In this document: positions 7,993-9,122 of the stretch, in pieces
Position numbering within the stretch: position 1 is the stretch's first letter
Layout of the letters: every line of letters begins with the position of its first letter
DNA from: Kuafuiihalomonas sp964477875
GTDB taxonomy: Bacteria > Myxococcota > Kuafuiibacteriia > Kuafuiibacteriales > Kuafuiibacteriaceae
Reading direction: 5' to 3'
Length of the DNA stretch: 9,122 nt
Assembly (NCBI GenBank): GCA_964477875.1
Contig: CAYZFR010000159.1
Span: forward strand, 1-9,122
Notes under the pieces: generated by a model
Database searches by the model: none
What the model was told of the DNA's origin: nothing
The model's input: only the letters and a program-made list of their open reading frames with translations
Program-made: the position numbers and the translations under genes

Positions 7993-9122
7993 ATGAAGTT
8001 TGCCTGCGCCGAGTGCGGGGCTCGCTACCAGATCGCCGACGAGAAGCTGAAGCCTCGTGGCGTCAAGGTGCGCTGCAAGAAGTGCGGTCACGTCAACAAG
8101 GTCGAGCCGGAGCCAGCCGCCGGGGCGAAGCACGCCTCCGAGCCGCCGGCGCCGGCAGCGACGAGCCTCGACAGCGACTTTTCGATCGACGTCGAGGGAA
8201 CCGACGCTCGAGCCGCCGCTCCATCGGTCGACGACGACAGGCCCCGAGACACGATCGGGGTGGATCTGAAGGCGAGCCCAGAGCTGTCTTCTCTGCAGGA
8301 TGCCTTGCAGTCGGAGCTCGAGGACGCGCCGGTTCCGCTGCCGCCCGCTCCGGGAACCGAAGACGTGCCTCCCAGCGCCTCCGCCGAAGCTCCACCTTCG
8401 GAAGACAACGCCTCCGTCGGGGCGCCATCCTCCGCGTCGAGCGCGGCCACCGCCGACCTCAGCCCCGACGTGGGTATCGAGTCGGAGATCGGCTCTGCCT
8501 TCGAGGCGATGTTCAGTCCCGAGGGTCGGGCGGCGGACCACGCGCCCATCACCCCGGCTCCCGCTGAACCCGAGCCCGAGATCGCGCCTTTCGAGCCTCC
8601 GCTGCCGAAGGACGCCGTTTGGTACGTCGCAGTCCGAGACGAGCAGCTCGGCCCCCTGACGAGGGACGAGCTGGAGCAGTACTGGACGACGAAGAAGATC
8701 GGTCCCCAGAGCCTGTGCTGGAAGCAGGGGATGACCGATTGGCTGCCGATGGTGGCCGTCGGCGAGCTCCAGTCCTTGCCCGGCATGGATCAAGCGTCCG
8801 AAGACGAGGAGAGCTACGAGGGGCTGCCGCATCTTCGCGCGCCGTCGGAGCTCGTGCCCGCACCGGCGCCTCGGGCGGCCTCTGAGGTGGACTGGAAGCC
8901 CTCGGCTGCCTCGGCCTTGGCCTCCCTCGCCGCCGAGGAGATGGCCGATGCACCCGAGCCGCCGAGGAGTCAGGCGCCGGCGACGGTCGCTTCCGGCGAG
9001 GCTCCGGCGGTGGGTCTCGCGGCGGCTGCCGCGCCGACCGGATCCATCGAGCCCGCCGCCGCGCCCGCGACGCTGATGCCGGCTGCCGCGGGGCCGACCA
9101 CCATCCCGCCGGCCGCCGTCCC
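7993..9122 (+). CDS. gltJ: Zinc-ribbon + GYF-domain protein, GltJ/AgmX-like (3' partial)
   Basis: Probable cytoplasmic N-terminal half of an inner-membrane protein of a Glt-type envelope complex. 376 codons are present and the frame is open at the right edge. Residues 1-36 form a zinc ribbon of the MJ0042 type: C5-x2-C8, then C28-x2-C31, with the family-typical run GVKVRCKKCG. Residues 37-205 are a low-complexity acidic, Ala/Pro/Ser-rich linker, with a possible helix at 97-111 and a conserved-looking motif SEIGSAFEAMF at 164-174. Residues 209-253 are a GYF_2 (DUF4339) domain: W210-Y211, GPL at 220-222, an ELxxYW helix, W243 and W250-L-P. Residues 254-376 are an acidic patch (EDEESYE, 270-276) and then Ala/Pro-rich sequence. 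In M. xanthus, GltJ (AgmX) has this order, then a transmembrane helix and TonB-like C-terminus; its zinc ribbon binds MglA-GTP and its GYF domain a Pro-rich partner. Those later parts lie outside this window. The giant TPR gene 80 nt upstream supports the call. Similar zinc-ribbon/GYF proteins have paralogs in myxobacteria, so orthology is inferred. The start at 7993 follows an in-frame stop and has a good ribosome binding site. Confidence 0.85.
   Translation, partial: MKFACAECGARYQIADEKLKPRGVKVRCKKCGHVNKVEPEPAAGAKHASEPPAPAATSLDSDFSIDVEGTDARAAAPSVDDDRPRDTIGVDLKASPELSSLQDALQSELEDAPVPLPPAPGTEDVPPSASAEAPPSEDNASVGAPSSASSAATADLSPDVGIESEIGSAFEAMFSPEGRAADHAPITPAPAEPEPEIAPFEPPLPKDAVWYVAVRDEQLGPLTRDELEQYWTTKKIGPQSLCWKQGMTDWLPMVAVGELQSLPGMDQASEDEESYEGLPHLRAPSELVPAPAPRAASEVDWKPSAASALASLAAEEMADAPEPPRSQAPATVASGEAPAVGLAAAAAPTGSIEPAAAPATLMPAAAGPTTIPPAAV

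Noticed and set aside
7953..8567. Open frame starting with GTG at 7953, overlapping the second gene in another phase.
   Set aside because: The translation is Arg/Gly-rich without motifs. The 7993 frame in the same place has the zinc ribbon, GYF domain and a ribosome binding site.
7453..8832. Reverse-strand open frame of 459 codons spanning the end of the giant gene, the gap and the start of the second gene.
   Set aside because: It runs antisense to two well-supported frames, including the zinc ribbon with its CxxC pairs, and shows no domain of its own.

Overview
The window is very GC-rich by eye and strongly GC-biased at third codon positions. It holds two co-directional genes on the + strand, both cut by the window edges. 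Gene content points to Myxococcota (the former deltaproteobacterial myxobacteria) or a close relative. The reasons are a giant TPR-type protein followed directly by a zinc-ribbon + GYF protein, and the Ala/Arg/Glu-rich composition. No RNA gene, mobile element, CRISPR array or reverse-strand gene is supportable.

Layout: (1) 2-7912, a gigantic helical-repeat (TPR-like) protein of at least 2636 residues whose frame is open to the left edge. Most of it is a regular array of modules of about 72 residues (216 nt). It ends in a different domain of about 290 residues. (2) 7913-7992, an 80-nt gap that is AT-richer than its surroundings, with a tentative promoter and a good ribosome binding site. (3) 7993-9122, the first 376 codons of a protein with an N-terminal CxxC/CxxC zinc ribbon, a long acidic Pro/Ala-rich linker, a GYF_2-type domain and another Pro/Ala-rich stretch that runs off the right edge.

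This pair resembles the adjacent gltI (agmK, giant TPR protein) and gltJ (agmX, zinc-ribbon/GYF/TonB-like inner-membrane protein) genes of the Myxococcus xanthus Glt gliding and focal-adhesion machinery. There GltJ connects the cytoplasmic regulators MglA and AglZ to the envelope-spanning complex, and GltI is a large cytoplasmic TPR scaffold. The assignment rests on domain architecture and gene order recalled from knowledge, not on an alignment. The least explained part is the C-terminal domain of the giant protein. It carries a segment that reads like the active-site helix of an M48-type metallopeptidase with the zinc ligands replaced.
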